DNA from: Bimastos eiseni
Taxonomy: Eukaryota; Annelida; Clitellata; Crassiclitellata; Lumbricidae
Direction of reading: 5' to 3'
DNA: 64,000 bases
Assembly: GCA_959347315.1 (NCBI GenBank)
Contig: OY365809.1
Location: forward strand, 45,627,447 to 45,691,446
Made by a program: the position numbers and the translations under genes. The stretch's first letter is position 1, and each line of letters opens with the position of its first letter. Of the stretch, positions 47,501-57,065 are shown one piece after another. The notes below the pieces were generated by a model, which searched no databases, had not been told where the DNA came from, and saw only the letters and a program-made list of their open reading frames with translations.

Positions 47501-49089
47501 CATCGCCCGTGACGTTCCAGCGGAGGGAGTCGGCCGTGCCGGAAGGGACCCGGACCGCAAGGCACCAGTTTCACCGGTCGAGTTCCGAGGCCAGCGAAAA
47601 GACTTATAGAGTATCATCGGGGAACGTGAGGGCCAGACAGAACTCAAAGGCGACTCTATTCGAACAGCAGCATGCGAATAACAGGCAGAGGAAATCGATC
47701 AGTTCTCACACATTGTTCAATGCCAAGTTTGCGCAGGGTCATAAGCTTTCACCTGGATCAACCCCACGCGGTTCGGAGGAGAAGCTGGGTAGTCCACATT
47801 CAAGGAGTGGATCACGTAGTACACTTGTGGGAGATCTGGGAGATGCGAGACGAAGGAAGGCATCCCAGCCAAAGCACGCGAGGGCGGAAGGATCTGGAAG
47901 CAAGGGTGTGCATTCAAAATCTGCCGTTGGCTCAAAGAAGCTGGATATTCCATCGCGCAAAGAGGGACATACGGAAGCGAGATCTGGTGGAGTGAAGCAA
48001 CCTGATCCTGCTGGATCTGTGGGAGATGAAACTGTGAAGACGGTGGAGAGTGGGAATCTGGAGACTTCGAAGAAGGACGATGATCGGAGTGGAGAGCCGA
48101 CTGGAGGTCGTATTGTGGAGGAACCGTGTCTTGTCCTGCGACAGGCAGACAGTCGCCGGGTCTGGAACGTGACGAACCAGAAGTGGGAGGATCTTCCAAA
48201 GAACTCTTCCTCATCTCCAAAGAGAAGTCCGGTCAAGTCGAACGTCGAAAACAACCAGATGTCAGACGTTTCCTCGACGCGGCTTAACGACGAGGGCGCG
48301 GGTCACCATAGGTCCGCTGCGGACATCTCGAACTCGGACAAAGTGGGCTTCTTTGTGGAAAAGTCCAACATGAGCCCTCGACTGGGCAGCAAGCAGAGAA
48401 CTGAGGACGTCCTTGAGATTGCTGACCTTTCGCTGGAACGCCAGGTCGTTTGTGAGGACAAGGAGAACCACATTGAAGTCATTTTCTCCGATACTCCCGA
48501 CAGTTCCATCATTCGACTCTCTCCGGTCTGCCAGTTGCTCCACAAGCCAGCCACAAGCAGTAGTCCTGGAAGAGCGTCACGCAGTCTGAGTCCGGACTCC
48601 ACTTTACAATCTCCTGGCGACTTTCCTCCGACTCCACCTACGATGCGGGTCGTTCTACGACGGAACCATCCAGATTTCGCCAGACCTGAGCAGCGGAGGG
48701 AGCCGCATTCTCGATCACGTGTCAATTCCCTTCTCGTTTCTCCAAACTTGGACCAACCGGTGCAGGAGAATGACTCACGGCGCCTCACGCTCGCTGGGAG
48801 CAGTGAGTGTGAGCTTGATCCGCTCGCAGGAGTTGTCGATGAAGACTCGGGGAGCAAGGCTTTCCATCGGACATCGAGCGAGCCGAACCTGAGGGTTATG
48901 TCGCCGGTCGTAGTTCAGCTCAAAGGATCCCCTAAGAGAGAGATGAGGCCGAGGCAAGAAGGGCGCGCATCCCTGAGATCTCACGGCTTCAGCCATCATC
49001 ACAACACTCTGCCTCCTCCTGGTGCTGGATCGAAGGACCACAAGTCAAGAGATGGCGCTCGTTCTCTGACCTATGAGTCGTCGGTGTAG
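34359..49089 (+). CDS. ARHGAP21: ARHGAP21/23-like Rho GTPase-activating protein, 15 exons, complete, 1696 aa
   Basis: By family knowledge this protein stimulates GTP hydrolysis by Cdc42 and/or RhoA, acting at Golgi membranes and cell junctions. Fifteen exons sum to 5091 nt, all phases close, and the stop is TAG at 49087-49089. Layout: Ser/Glu/Arg-rich disordered N-terminus (1-564), PH domain (about 594-698), basic Ser/Pro linker with FGVELDKC (about 701-846), RhoGAP (about 831-1025), long disordered C-terminus. PH and GAP sequence and spacing match vertebrate ARHGAP21/23. Those proteins begin with a PDZ domain; none is encoded here or seen upstream. The start follows an in-frame TGA by one codon, so exon 1 is either the true first coding exon or follows an acceptor at the AG of 34355-34356. 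The C-terminus ESSV fits a class I PDZ ligand. Confidence 0.92.
36150..36245. repeat. GTAT/TG microsatellite
   Basis: A mixed (GTAT)n and (TG)n tract in RhoGAP intron 1. Confidence 0.85.
37151..37442. mobile_element. hAT-like MITE related to 29525-29899
   Basis: The ends TAGGGATGAAC and GTTCATCCCTA are perfect 11-bp inverted repeats, and the interior carries CCGAGTA-type words. Flanks do not show a clear 8-bp duplication. It ends about 16 bp before the exon 3 acceptor of the RhoGAP gene, so it lies inside the acceptor-proximal intron. Confidence 0.75.
38170..38405 (+). repeat. Non-LTR retrotransposon 3'-end-like repeat
   Basis: It shares in order with 160-420: 'ctgca(t/a)tggctca', 'tcttttgctt', 'ctttctccttctgct', 'ctggcagtctct' and 'aacctg(c/t)ttcttctcgca'. 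It encodes a degenerate FKILSGSL stretch. Confidence 0.65.
38800..39500. repeat. About 24-bp degenerate minisatellite flanking RhoGAP exon 5
   Basis: The unit GAACTGACCTAAATAGCAGA plus TGTT recurs on both sides of exon 5, at about 38800-38935 and 39165-39495, with substitutions. The exon (39024-39152) therefore sits between two blocks of one array. Confidence 0.85.
39024..40495 (+). CDS. ARHGAP21: RhoGAP exons 5-7: PH domain
   Basis: Exons: 39024-39152, 39602-39685, 40301-40495 (residues 565-700). Strand order of the PH fold is visible in [36 protein letters not shown] and [20 protein letters not shown]. The last conserved stretch is [20 protein letters not shown], the C-terminal helix with its invariant Trp. 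The phrase ending [10 protein letters not shown] is characteristic of ARHGAP21/23, where this PH domain binds Arf GTPases and phosphoinositides. Confidence 0.93.
40759..45600 (+). CDS. ARHGAP21: RhoGAP exons 8-14: linker and RhoGAP catalytic domain
   Basis: Exons: 40759-41038, 42520-42680, 42984-43109, 43912-44020, 44572-44735, 45162-45284, 45477-45600 (residues 701-1062). The arginine finger is intact in [13 protein letters not shown] (Arg872). Lys912 and Arg916 are present in [15 protein letters not shown], and the conserved Asn985 in [13 protein letters not shown]. The domain ends in [15 protein letters not shown], as in ARHGAP21/23. Together these predict an active GAP. Exon 11 ends AAG-G with donor GTGCGC and exon 12 restores the codon for Glu. 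Confidence 0.94.
41441..41904. mobile_element. hAT-family non-autonomous element, 464 bp, perfect 8-bp target duplication
   Basis: The ends are CAGCGTTTCCCAA and TTGGGAAACGCTG, perfect 13-bp inverted repeats. Flanking TGATAAAT is at 41433-41440 and 41905-41912. The left subterminal region has the palindromic GGTTCCGCGGAACC. The right-end sequence is present twice: a block ending GATTGGGAAGCGCTG near 41755 is followed by a second ending at 41904, so the right end was tandemly duplicated. It is in RhoGAP intron 8. A partial relative is at 57218-57302. Confidence 0.93.
41915..42088. repeat. 18-bp A/T minisatellite (TAATAATTATAATAGGAA-type)
   Basis: About nine units abut the right target duplication of the hAT element. 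Units on the left carry GG and those on the right AG. Confidence 0.9.
42872..42955 (+). repeat. Dispersed repeat 'CGTCGCCCTCCTCC' copy
   Basis: 'agcgtcgccctcctccttta', 'ccaggcttcggactggcact' and 'cgaacagtggcagagt' match 22190-22260. It ends about 30 bp before the acceptor of RhoGAP exon 10. Confidence 0.75.
43222..43388. mobile_element. Inverted, diverged copy of the 11688-11811 MITE family
   Basis: The reverse complement reads CAGAGGTGGTGACATC, then 'ttgtcccctctctgtaaaag', in the same order as at 11688-11811. No target duplication is recognised. Confidence 0.65.
43551..43733. repeat. 32-bp minisatellite, about 5.7 copies
   Basis: The unit contains TTCTGCTTAATATCTCCCTC plus TTTATGTGTCTG and is nearly identical across central copies. 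It lies in RhoGAP intron 10. Confidence 0.95.
44220..44430 (+). repeat. Dispersed repeat copy
   Basis: The words 'aaaaaggtaagttttcaagt', 'ggccattccaaacccttgga' and 'ttaacctctgatctgtaaga' mark the same broad repeat class as 7852-8048 and 52315-52560. It lies in RhoGAP intron 11, upstream of exon 12. Confidence 0.55.
45706..45812. repeat. About 35-bp imperfect tandem repeat, 3 copies
   Basis: 'attatttg(t/g)tcattaatttc(c)(c/t)aatgtt' recurs three times in the RhoGAP intron after exon 14. Confidence 0.8.
47186..49089 (+). CDS. ARHGAP21: RhoGAP exon 15: long disordered C-terminal region and stop
   Basis: A single 1904-nt exon encodes residues 1063-1696, rich in Ser, Arg, Lys and Pro with many S-P sites ([29 protein letters not shown]). 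No domain is visible, which matches the long unstructured tail of ARHGAP21/23. The exon is clearly GC-richer than the flanking intron and 3' sequence. It ends LTYESSV, where S-S-V fits the class I PDZ-ligand pattern. A candidate polyadenylation signal AATAAA is at 49386-49391. Confidence 0.88.
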
Positions 49090-52000
49090 GGAACTTTTCC
49101 TGGGGATTGGATCCCTACTGGCATCTGAAAACAGGCTTTTGGCTGGCGTTGATTGGTGTCAGAGTGTTTGTCATGTTTCAAAGATCTGGTTTGAGTTAAG
49201 AACTGAGATCTAGAGCTTTACCAATATCACTTTTGGCTGATACCACATTCAGTGACTGTTGAGTTAGCTATCCAATACTGATTATTGGACCAATTGCTAC
49301 AATATTTATTGTAATGAAAATGTTTGGTTTCGAATCATAAACCTACTGTTGTATTATAAGCAGTTTTGCTGCTTGTACTAGCCATAATAAAAGTGGTGGT
49401 TGGGTGGCTGACATATATACTATGCAGTGGGACGGCAATATATTGACGACAAGCCTTAATGATAATGTTGAATCATCTGGCCAGTTGCAAGATACCAAAA
49501 CTAAGAATTTTTATATATAAGCACCCACTATTTTTTCCAATGCCGATTGTTCTAATAATCAGCCCGGTTATGGCCAATCAATCAATACAGCTTTACTGAA
49601 ATTCTTATGGGTGTTGCCTACTGTGATGAGGCAACCTAAGTAGTTGTTGCAGTATTTTCCATTGTTTTTAAATGATGACAGCTTGGAACTTTCTTTCATC
49701 CACTCTCTAGAGTTAGATGTTTCTGTTTATATATTCCAGCTTCTTAAAACGCATTTCCAACTTTCATTCCCTTTTGAACGATTTCCTATTGTATGTACTT
49801 CAGGAAACTTGGCTTTCTCTATGTCAGCATCTTGAACCTGTTAAGTCTGTTACCATAAGTCAATTCCGAGATCAGCTTAAACTTGTGAAACTGATAAAGT
49901 AAACTTTTAATCTGTCAGAGAACCCCAAAATCAAAAAAAATCATCCAGGAAACATAATTCTTGTTCCAGGAAAGAGCACATTGAAACAGAAGGCTTTGTA
50001 AACGTATTGGTTTTGTTGTGCAGGCTTTGTCTTGGCGATTCATGTTCAATAAGGATCTGATATGAGATTATGTTCTCAGAAGTTTTTAAGTGTAACTGTT
50101 ATTGTAAATTGTGTATTTTGTATCGTGTTACGTGGTGTCCTTTGTCCATGGTCTGTCCTCTGGTGTTCAGTGGTGACATTTAGCTTTTAATTGCGCCGAA
50201 AGAGATTACTGTATTTTTTCTTTGATGTAAAGAACAAAAATTATTTTTTTGCTGATTCATTGGAATAATTATTTGGACATGAAACCTGTTTTACTCATTC
50301 TACTACAGGGATGTGTTTGTTTTCAGCTAGCCTGTGAATCTGTACAGATCTTTTTAATATTCCACTGCACAGGTTTGTATATACGCTCTTTAAGAATCGT
50401 GTGAGTTGTTTGAATGTACCCTGTGGACGATGTGCGTTTATATCCAATATTCGTATTGTTTTGTAGATCTTGTTCTATAGTTGTGCTAAGTCTCTTTGAA
50501 GAGTACTGACTCTACCGAGCCTCAATTGGGCTACAGTTGAACTTTTTTCTTGCTCTGTATTTATGAAAGATTACAATTACAGTTTTATCTCTTGACTACA
50601 TGTTGAATTCACATTCCCTAAGTAGAGAGATTGTGATTATAAACTTAATCAAGGAGGTCAGAAGGAAAGAGAATGAAAAATTGTTTTAGAGTTGTTTGTT
50701 TAGGCCAAGAGAAATTAGAATGTGATTTTCAACAGAGTCCTGTTTTATTGCTGAAATCTTTGTTTTTCTTTTGTTTTCTGCAATCGTTTTATAGGCCTAA
50801 TAGACAGAATTCATTTTGAAATGAAGCATGCTAGTAGCTGACTCGTGTTAACGTGTTTAACTGTGCCGTCTTCTCATGGCAATGAAAATATCTAATTTCA
50901 ACTATGAAGTTCTGAATGGTTTACTGGTGATTGCTGCTTGATGTGCTGCCAACTGTTGACTTTGGGTTGATTTGTCTAGATTAGATTCTGCCTTTGAAAG
51001 CAAATCGAAATTTACTCTCGTGGCGTTGCAGTCCTCGAGTTATGTGAATGTGATACCATGTGAGCTGAGGAGTCCTTTGCAATTGGTTAATCATTTTCAG
51101 ACCCGTTGGGAATATAAAAATAATGATCCCAAGTTGTACATTTTTGCTTATCGACACTGTTTATATGTCTTTGAGTTGATCGGTTGAGATTCTTTACCAT
51201 CCCTGCCAAGTTTCAATGGTCACCATGCTATTTAAGGACCACCTGAAAGCTTATGTATGGACTCGACCCTGCTCATGTTTCAATGCATTTGATGGGTTAG
51301 GACCTTGGCTGCCATTCTCTGTTTGAATGGGCCCAGCGCTGTTTAATATCATCCCAATCTATGTATATAAGCTAACTTTTTGGTGTGATCAGTTTTTGAC
51401 TATTATTCACTCTTTGTGAATTTTAATGATTCCATTAAAGCTGAATTTTTTGTGAATCTTTTTGCCTGCTGTAAATACGAATGACTTAACTTAAGCTGAG
51501 ATTTTTTGCTGAATCAATTTCAGATTTTTTGTCCTTTAAGTGTTTTAATCCGATCGATTGCAGAGTCTGTAAAGATGTAATATTGGAAAGTGAATTTTTA
51601 ATAGACTATCAAGACTGGAGTGTGAATTGTAATTGAGTGTAAACAGCGAGTTGTAAGTATTGTGTAATTTGTTTTACAGGTTTTAGAAGCAGTGTTAAGG
51701 CATGGTAAAGGAAATCGTTTACAAGCAGATGTTTTGGGAGAGATTGGCATAAGGAGAGAGGCAGAAAGAAAGGTAGACAGAAGGAGTAAGAGTGAGACAA
51801 TGAGAGTGGGACAGAGAGAGATAAAGACAGTGATAGAGACGAAGGATATGAAATGGATAACTTGTCTGCTTTCCAACTCAAGTTAATCATTGCACGTATA
51901 TATTTTTATCAATGCATCCAAGCTATGTACATAAAATCAATTATTTAAATCCGTTAATATTTGTTTGTGCGTATTTTTGTGTTATTTTTGTGTCATTCGT

Positions 52001-52314
52001 TTTACACTTTGGGTACTTGTTGAAGTTCTGCGACTGTTAGTAGCATTAAGTATTATTTATGATTTCCTAAGAATCTGTTTGATGATGATATGTATCGTGT
52101 TTCTGAGTTTAAGTTCTTGTTGGAAAAAAACTTGTGTCAAGTCACTCTTTGTAAATGTTTTGTGTGGGATAAATACAGGAGGGAATCGATGGTAGAGAGT
52201 TTTAAGTTAAACCTGTAACTCTAGGCTTCCACAAAAGCAAAAGTTTCCGTCGAGATTTCTGCTCCATCTGCTCCCATTTTTCAACTCGGCCATATCAATC
52301 AATCAATCTATCGA

Positions 52315-52560
52315 TGTGAACTTAATATAGCGCCCCTTCAATGTATCTACTCAGAGGCGCTCCCGGTCTGACTACGGCTGAAAAATACGGATTTCAATGA
52401 AGAGTAAAATGCAGGCCAGGAATTTCTAGACAAGAGGCGTAGCTCTCGGTGAAGGCCATTCCAGATGGTTGGGGCCAACCACTGAAGAGGCTCGATGCTG
52501 TGTCGTGGTACGAGCGAAAGGGACAACCAGGTCTTTTTGGGCAGCAGAACGGAGTTGGCG
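52315..52560. repeat. Dispersed repeat copy (family of 7852-8048)
   Basis: 'tagcgccccttcaatgtatc', 'ctcagaggcgctcccggtct', 'ggccattccagatggttggg' and 'gtggtacgagcgaaagggac' occur in order. The same order, diverged, is found at 385-640 and 7870-8048. Confidence 0.7.
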
Positions 52561-53015
52561 TCGGTCACTAGTGGCCTCAACGGGCCGACACAACTTCTAG
52601 AGGTAAACTGTTGTGGCTCCGCAAAGGCAATGCCAAACATACCACGTCAAGCTGCTCTCCCATATCTTGTTAGATATGCATGCCACTCCCCGTGATTTCC
52701 TGATGTCTTCATCTATTGGCTGGCATAGAATGATACTGGTACCAACTGAGCTCTCCATTTTTTCTCGGCTATAAAAGACAGAACTTTGTCAAAATTCAAC
52801 TTTCCTATAATTCGAACACACATCCAGTCCATTCTTATTTTTCTTGACCTATAGCCACATCATCAGATAACTGCTGCTCAATCTATGTAGTCTTCCCAGC
52901 TGCGCTGTTGCGTTATCTGGACGGCTGCATTCTGGATGCGCTCCACTGGCCGCCCCTCTAGCAGCGAACCTATCTTTGCTACTCATATATGAGAGTATCA
53001 GGTTGGGCCAGGTTG

Positions 53016-53016
<1 letters not shown>

Positions 53017-53055
<39 letters not shown>

Positions 53056-53083
53056 AATATATTCGAATATATCCGAATATATT
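53017..53083. repeat. AT microsatellite followed by CCGAATATATTCG palindromic units
   Basis: A TA tract runs to about 53050, then tandem CCGAATATATTCGAATATAT, which is internally self-complementary. Confidence 0.9.
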
Positions 53084-53404
53084 GGCTCATGCCAATTATT
53101 ACAACACACACACATTCGGCCAGGGACCAAAGTCATGTCAGACCAATGGTGAGCATACATTGGAATTTGGAGAAATTCTGAATTTACTAATAAGACCGCA
53201 AACGACTCTCTGAACTTTCTGGATCCTATCACAGTAGCATATAGCCTACACAACACATCGAACGTTAGTGAAAATCAGCGAATGAGAAAAAGAAGCGCCA
53301 CAATGGCACACACAGACTTTTATAAAAGAAATTTTGCTCGATTAATACAACATAAGAATCTAGCATTATTTCTGTTATAATAGAGTTTGTGTGGCATCGA
53401 CAAG

Positions 53405-53630
53405 TGAAAGTGAATTTATTTATTTATTTGTTCTGAAATTTGATATCGCCTTCTTCCAACATGTTTAGCTCAGAAGTGCACACGCCTCGACGGCGCAAGT
53501 GAGCAATTGTGCGCGAAGGAATCGCTCAATGTCCCAACACAGTGACTTCCGGACTAGGGTCGAACCCGCTCACTCAGCCTACACCGAGTGTTAAGGGACG
53601 ATCGCTCTAACCAGTCGGCGACTGTGCCTC
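53405..53630 (-). mobile_element. tRNA-derived SINE with (AAAT)n tail
   Basis: On the minus strand the head has GACTGGTTAGAGCGATCG (A box) and GAGCGGGTTCGACCCTAG (B box), a clean tRNA-like promoter. The body follows and ends with AACAAATAAATAAATAAAT. This is the best-preserved SINE in the window. Confidence 0.85.
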
Positions 53631-54167
53631 GTAGGCTACGTTTTCAAAGCCATTCTTGCAGACATTGTTCAATTCAGGACACCACAGCAATAATTTGTAG
53701 TCTCGAGTCTCGACGTGCGACGACAATTTTTATGACCACCATACTGTGACCACAGTAGCTATGGGCTACTATATGCCTACTCTAGCCTCACTGTAACTGT
53801 CTAGCGTTGTATTAAAATTTATGTGTAAGCTAGTTTGTAGTCACTGTGGTTGCGGTGAATCTAAATAGAAGCAGCCTTAATCATATAAAAGTAGGAGTCG
53901 TGACTTAGAGTCATGACTTAATTAGGCCTAGTTGTCGTTACCAAGCGGACGTTCCGCAGAAGAGTCCTATTGGAATACATGCATTTCCACGGTTCTACTT
54001 CTGTTGCATTTTGAGCAGTGGGAATGCAAGCACAGAGTTTCGAGAGCGGTAAACCCTGGGAACAACTATTCTTCATTGTTGTTGCCAGGGCTTATATAGT
54101 GCGTTCCCACCTACTTTATAAACCCTGGCAACAAAAACTGTTCTTCATTGTAACTCCTTCACTGTTT

Positions 54168-54262
54168 GTACTTTGACAGTGCCAGTCCCAAGCCTAGACA
54201 AAGGAGGACTGCAACGCCAAATCATCTTCGATATGGAACGGTGTCGTTAAAAAATCAACACA
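54168..54262 (-). repeat. Inverted copy of the 'ACGACACCG' dispersed repeat
   Basis: 'gtgccagtcccaagcctaga' followed by 'aaaggaggactgcaacgcca' and 'ggaacggtgtcgttaaaaaa' is the reverse complement of 18330-18440. Confidence 0.75.
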
Positions 54263-54344
54263 CACGATATTCTTCATTGTCAATCAAGTCCTATTCTACT
54301 TAGGCCTATACAGGCCTATACAGGCGAAAGTTGCCAATGGCTGC

Positions 54345-54524
54345 CAGGGTCGTACCGAGCTATTTGCCTAATTGTGCCTGTGCCTAGCATCAATCTGGCA
54401 CCCCCACATTTTAAAAATAGTGCATTTTTTTAAATAATAAGTTATTTCATCCTGAAATTTGCGCCCTTTCCACATTTGCGCCCTGGGCCACGGCCCCGCT
54501 GGGCCCCCCCTCGGTACGGCCCTG
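54345..54524. mobile_element. hAT-like MITE, 180 bp, perfect 8-bp target duplication
   Basis: The ends are CAGGGTCGTACCGAG and CTCGGTACGGCCCTG. Flanking ATGGCTGC is at 54337-54344 and 54525-54532. It is the same family as 33532-33703, in opposite internal orientation. Confidence 0.93.
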
Positions 54525-55051
54525 ATGGCTGCCTACAAAAGTGAAAGGAGGACCAGCGCATAAATTGACTACAAGTCATCTCTTATCTGCCTGCTGACTA
54601 ATCTGTCGTAGTGTCTGCCTGACTGCGGGCCTCTCTGCTTCTGTGCGTGACTTTCTTTAATATAGGCTAATATTATCAGTTCGTACTGCCACTGCCTTCT
54701 GTGTTTTTTTAGTGGGGTTGTCTCTCTGTGATTGTATCTGTCCGTGTATTTGTGTCCTTATTAATCTATTAATATATTCTTCTGTCTGATGTAATGACGA
54801 AAAACTCCTTCTTGATCATTATTTCCTTGGCGATAATAACAGAGCAAGCAAGCAAGCGGTAATCAATACTACATAACCATTCCACATATCCATTAAAAAA
54901 ACCTCAGGTATTTGCGACTGTGGTATTTTCCGTTGGTTTCATACTCAAGATAACTACGTATTTAAGCTCCTGTCTCGTATGTGCACCTTAAAACGCTTCC
55001 TGGACGTGTATCGTGAATACCTGTGCGTAGTGTAACGTTGAAACTCTTGAC

Positions 55052-57065
55052 ATGGATAAAGTAACCTATGCTTACCACGTAACCAACATCGTCGTTGAAG
55101 ATGAATTCTCAGCACCAAATTGGAAATGCCTGGAACCATCGAAGGCCCCTGATGAGGACTTTGACGGTCCTCTGTATGAAATGGGTGTAAGTGGCGTCTT
55201 CCTGACTACCACCCAACGCCACCATGCCCTTCCTAACCGTACGATTTACCCGATAGGTGGTTGGTCCAAGGAGTGTTACTGGAGGGTGAGTGTTCCCATG
55301 ACCTCGTCCCTCAAGTGTGGACATTATAGTTATTAAGGGTTGAGTTTGGTCACTTTTTTTATTCAGAGGTCTTTTTGCTCTGTAATAAGCGATGAAACCT
55401 AATTTGCAGACGATTATTATCCAAACAAATTGTGTGGCATGTAGCCGACACCAGAAGATGCTGAACTCATGGGAACCATGGATGGGTGGATGGATTCATG
55501 GTCGCAGTCTACAGGGTGAGCTACAAAAAAGTAACCCCTACGGATTTTTTGCTAATATTTCGGCCAAAAGTAGGACATATTACATAAAAACCGAAATTGA
55601 CTAAAGTATTTCAAACAGAACAAAGGTTATGTCACTTTTAATGAGTGCAACCACTGATTTTTGATGGTCAAAAAACATGTAACGCCGCAAAAAGTTATAA
55701 AAAGCGAATTTATAAAGTCACATTTCAAATAGTTGTAATAAAACGTACTTCAAAATAATTATTATTGAGAAAAGAAACTGGAAATTATCGCATATGGAAG
55801 TCACTTTGACGTCATCTAGCATGCAGTCGATTAAATTGGTGAATAAAAGTGTTTTGTGGTTAATCATTTTATGATAGCATTTGTAACAAAATAAGCATGA
55901 GCAAGGTGTCGATAACATATAAAATGCATATTCTGACACTTCATGAATCATGGGCATGATCTTGGAGTCAAAGCTGTAATCAATGCTCTCCCTGAAATCA
56001 CTGCAGCTGAGCACTTATAAAAAATATGCGGACACAGTGATGATATGAGGTGGGCGGTGGAACGTCATAAGGGCAGCGGAAGGCAGAAATCTATCGGCAC
56101 CTTCACAAATATCGACCGTGTTGACGAACTTATTGGCTCACAGAATAGCAACATCAGAAATCATCACAGTAATCGGCGAATTCCAACAGAGTAGAACATC
56201 AGCCGCACATCAGTTAGAAGATTTGCCAAAGAAGATCTGAACCTCACCGCTTTTCGTCATGTCCCTGGGCAAATTATCACCGATGCAATGGCCCCAACCA
56301 GGTCAACAAACCTTGGCAAATAGACTCAGAATAGGTGTGGCAACAGGTGGTAGACACAGGTTGTGAAACAACATGATGTTTGTTTTGTAAAAATTACTTG
56401 AGATGTGACCTCACAAAATCGTTTTTTTAACTTTTTGGTTCGTAAGATGTTATTTGACTATCAAAAATCAGAGGTTGAACTCACTAAGAGTGACATAACT
56501 TTTGTTCTGTGTGAAATATTTTTGTAAAATCTGGCAGTTATATGTAAATAGGAATTAGCTTAGCATCTGTAAAGTTTTATTTACTAATCTGTACTTTTGG
56601 CCGAAATATTAGCAAAAGCCCTGAGAGAGTTACTTTTTAATGGCCATCCTGTAGACTACAAAGCAATTATAAATAGCCTTGAAAATCTGATTTATTCAAT
56701 TTGATTCGGTTGATTGATTTGAACCAATTTACTTAAAATGGCTGACAGTTATTTAGACCTGTTGAATGATTGACTGAATCACTGATTGGCTTAGTGATTG
56801 ATAAATCGATGTACTTGAACAGTTGATTGGTGAGTTCATTGAGTTATTTATTCAATAATCAAGGATATTATTTGTTTCCTCATAATCAGACGTTGAGGAA
56901 CTGACCGAAGATGACGACAACGACTATCTGACCAGAGAAGAAGGGACGCAGGACTGGTACTCGAACAACTTGGACCGCGAAGCTCCCTACTGGGTCAACA
57001 TCTTCGTACCACATCGCGTGAAACTCGGATGTGACTGCGAGTGGGATATTGTTAAGCATTACTGA
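55052..57065 (+). CDS. Unrecognised small protein gene, 3 exons, 171 aa
   Basis: Exons: 55052-55285, 55410-55515, 56890-57065; the phases close and the stop is TGA. I do not recognise the family. The sequence has no signal peptide or membrane segment and looks like a compact soluble domain. It contains YEMGVSGVFLTTTQRHH, PIGGWSKECYW, NCVACSRHQKMLNSW, an acidic stretch (DVEELTEDDDNDY) and a hydrophobic strand-like end YWVNIFVPHRVKLGC followed by DCEWDIVKHY. Five Cys and several Trp residues suggest a folded globular protein. The exon 2 donor (CAG-G then GTGAGC) lies inside the terminal repeat of a transposon that fills most of intron 2. A weaker donor (GTCGCA) lies 12 bp upstream of it in the same phase. 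Upstream 5' exons cannot be excluded. It could be a lineage-restricted gene. Confidence 0.65.
55512..56651. mobile_element. Tc1/mariner-type element, 1140 bp, TA target duplication, long TIRs
   Basis: The ends are CAGGGTGAGC and the inverse of CAGGATGGCC, flanked by TA at 55510-55511 and 56652-56653. The inverted repeats share an uninterrupted TTTTGCTAATATTTCGGCCA plus AAAAGTA about 35 bp inside the ends. Similarity continues after a gap with 'cagaacaaaggttatgtcac' against the inverse of 56450-56510, giving TIRs of roughly 190 bp. The centre holds a broken transposase N-terminus. The element is in intron 2 of the unrecognised gene. Confidence 0.9.
55897..56335 (+). pseudogene. Broken mariner/Tc1 transposase N-terminal region
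   Basis: Frame-broken plus-strand reading gives MHILTLHESWA, then KGSGRQKSIGTFTNIDRVDE, then NISRTSVRRFAKEDLNLTAF and RHVPGQIITDA. These match the order of the two helix-turn-helix DNA-binding regions of mariner-like transposases (GSGR.KS..T..NI..V.EL, then ISR.SV.R+.KKDL.LKAF). The DDE/DDD catalytic part is deleted. Stops and frameshifts make it non-functional. Confidence 0.85.

Larger units (their letters stand above)
49090..55051. other. RhoGAP 3' flank and intergenic region
   Basis: Between about 49.1 and 52.2 kb the sequence is AT-rich without convincing coding potential, compatible with a long 3'UTR and downstream flank. Later parts hold repeats listed separately (52315-52560, 53017-53083, 53405-53630, 54168-54262, 54345-54524). 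A purine-rich stretch lies at 51735-51850. I see no gene. Confidence 0.55.

Noticed and set aside
55718..56014. Minus-strand 98-aa open frame inside the mariner element
   Set aside because: It is antisense to the broken transposase N-terminus, which is the recognisable reading.
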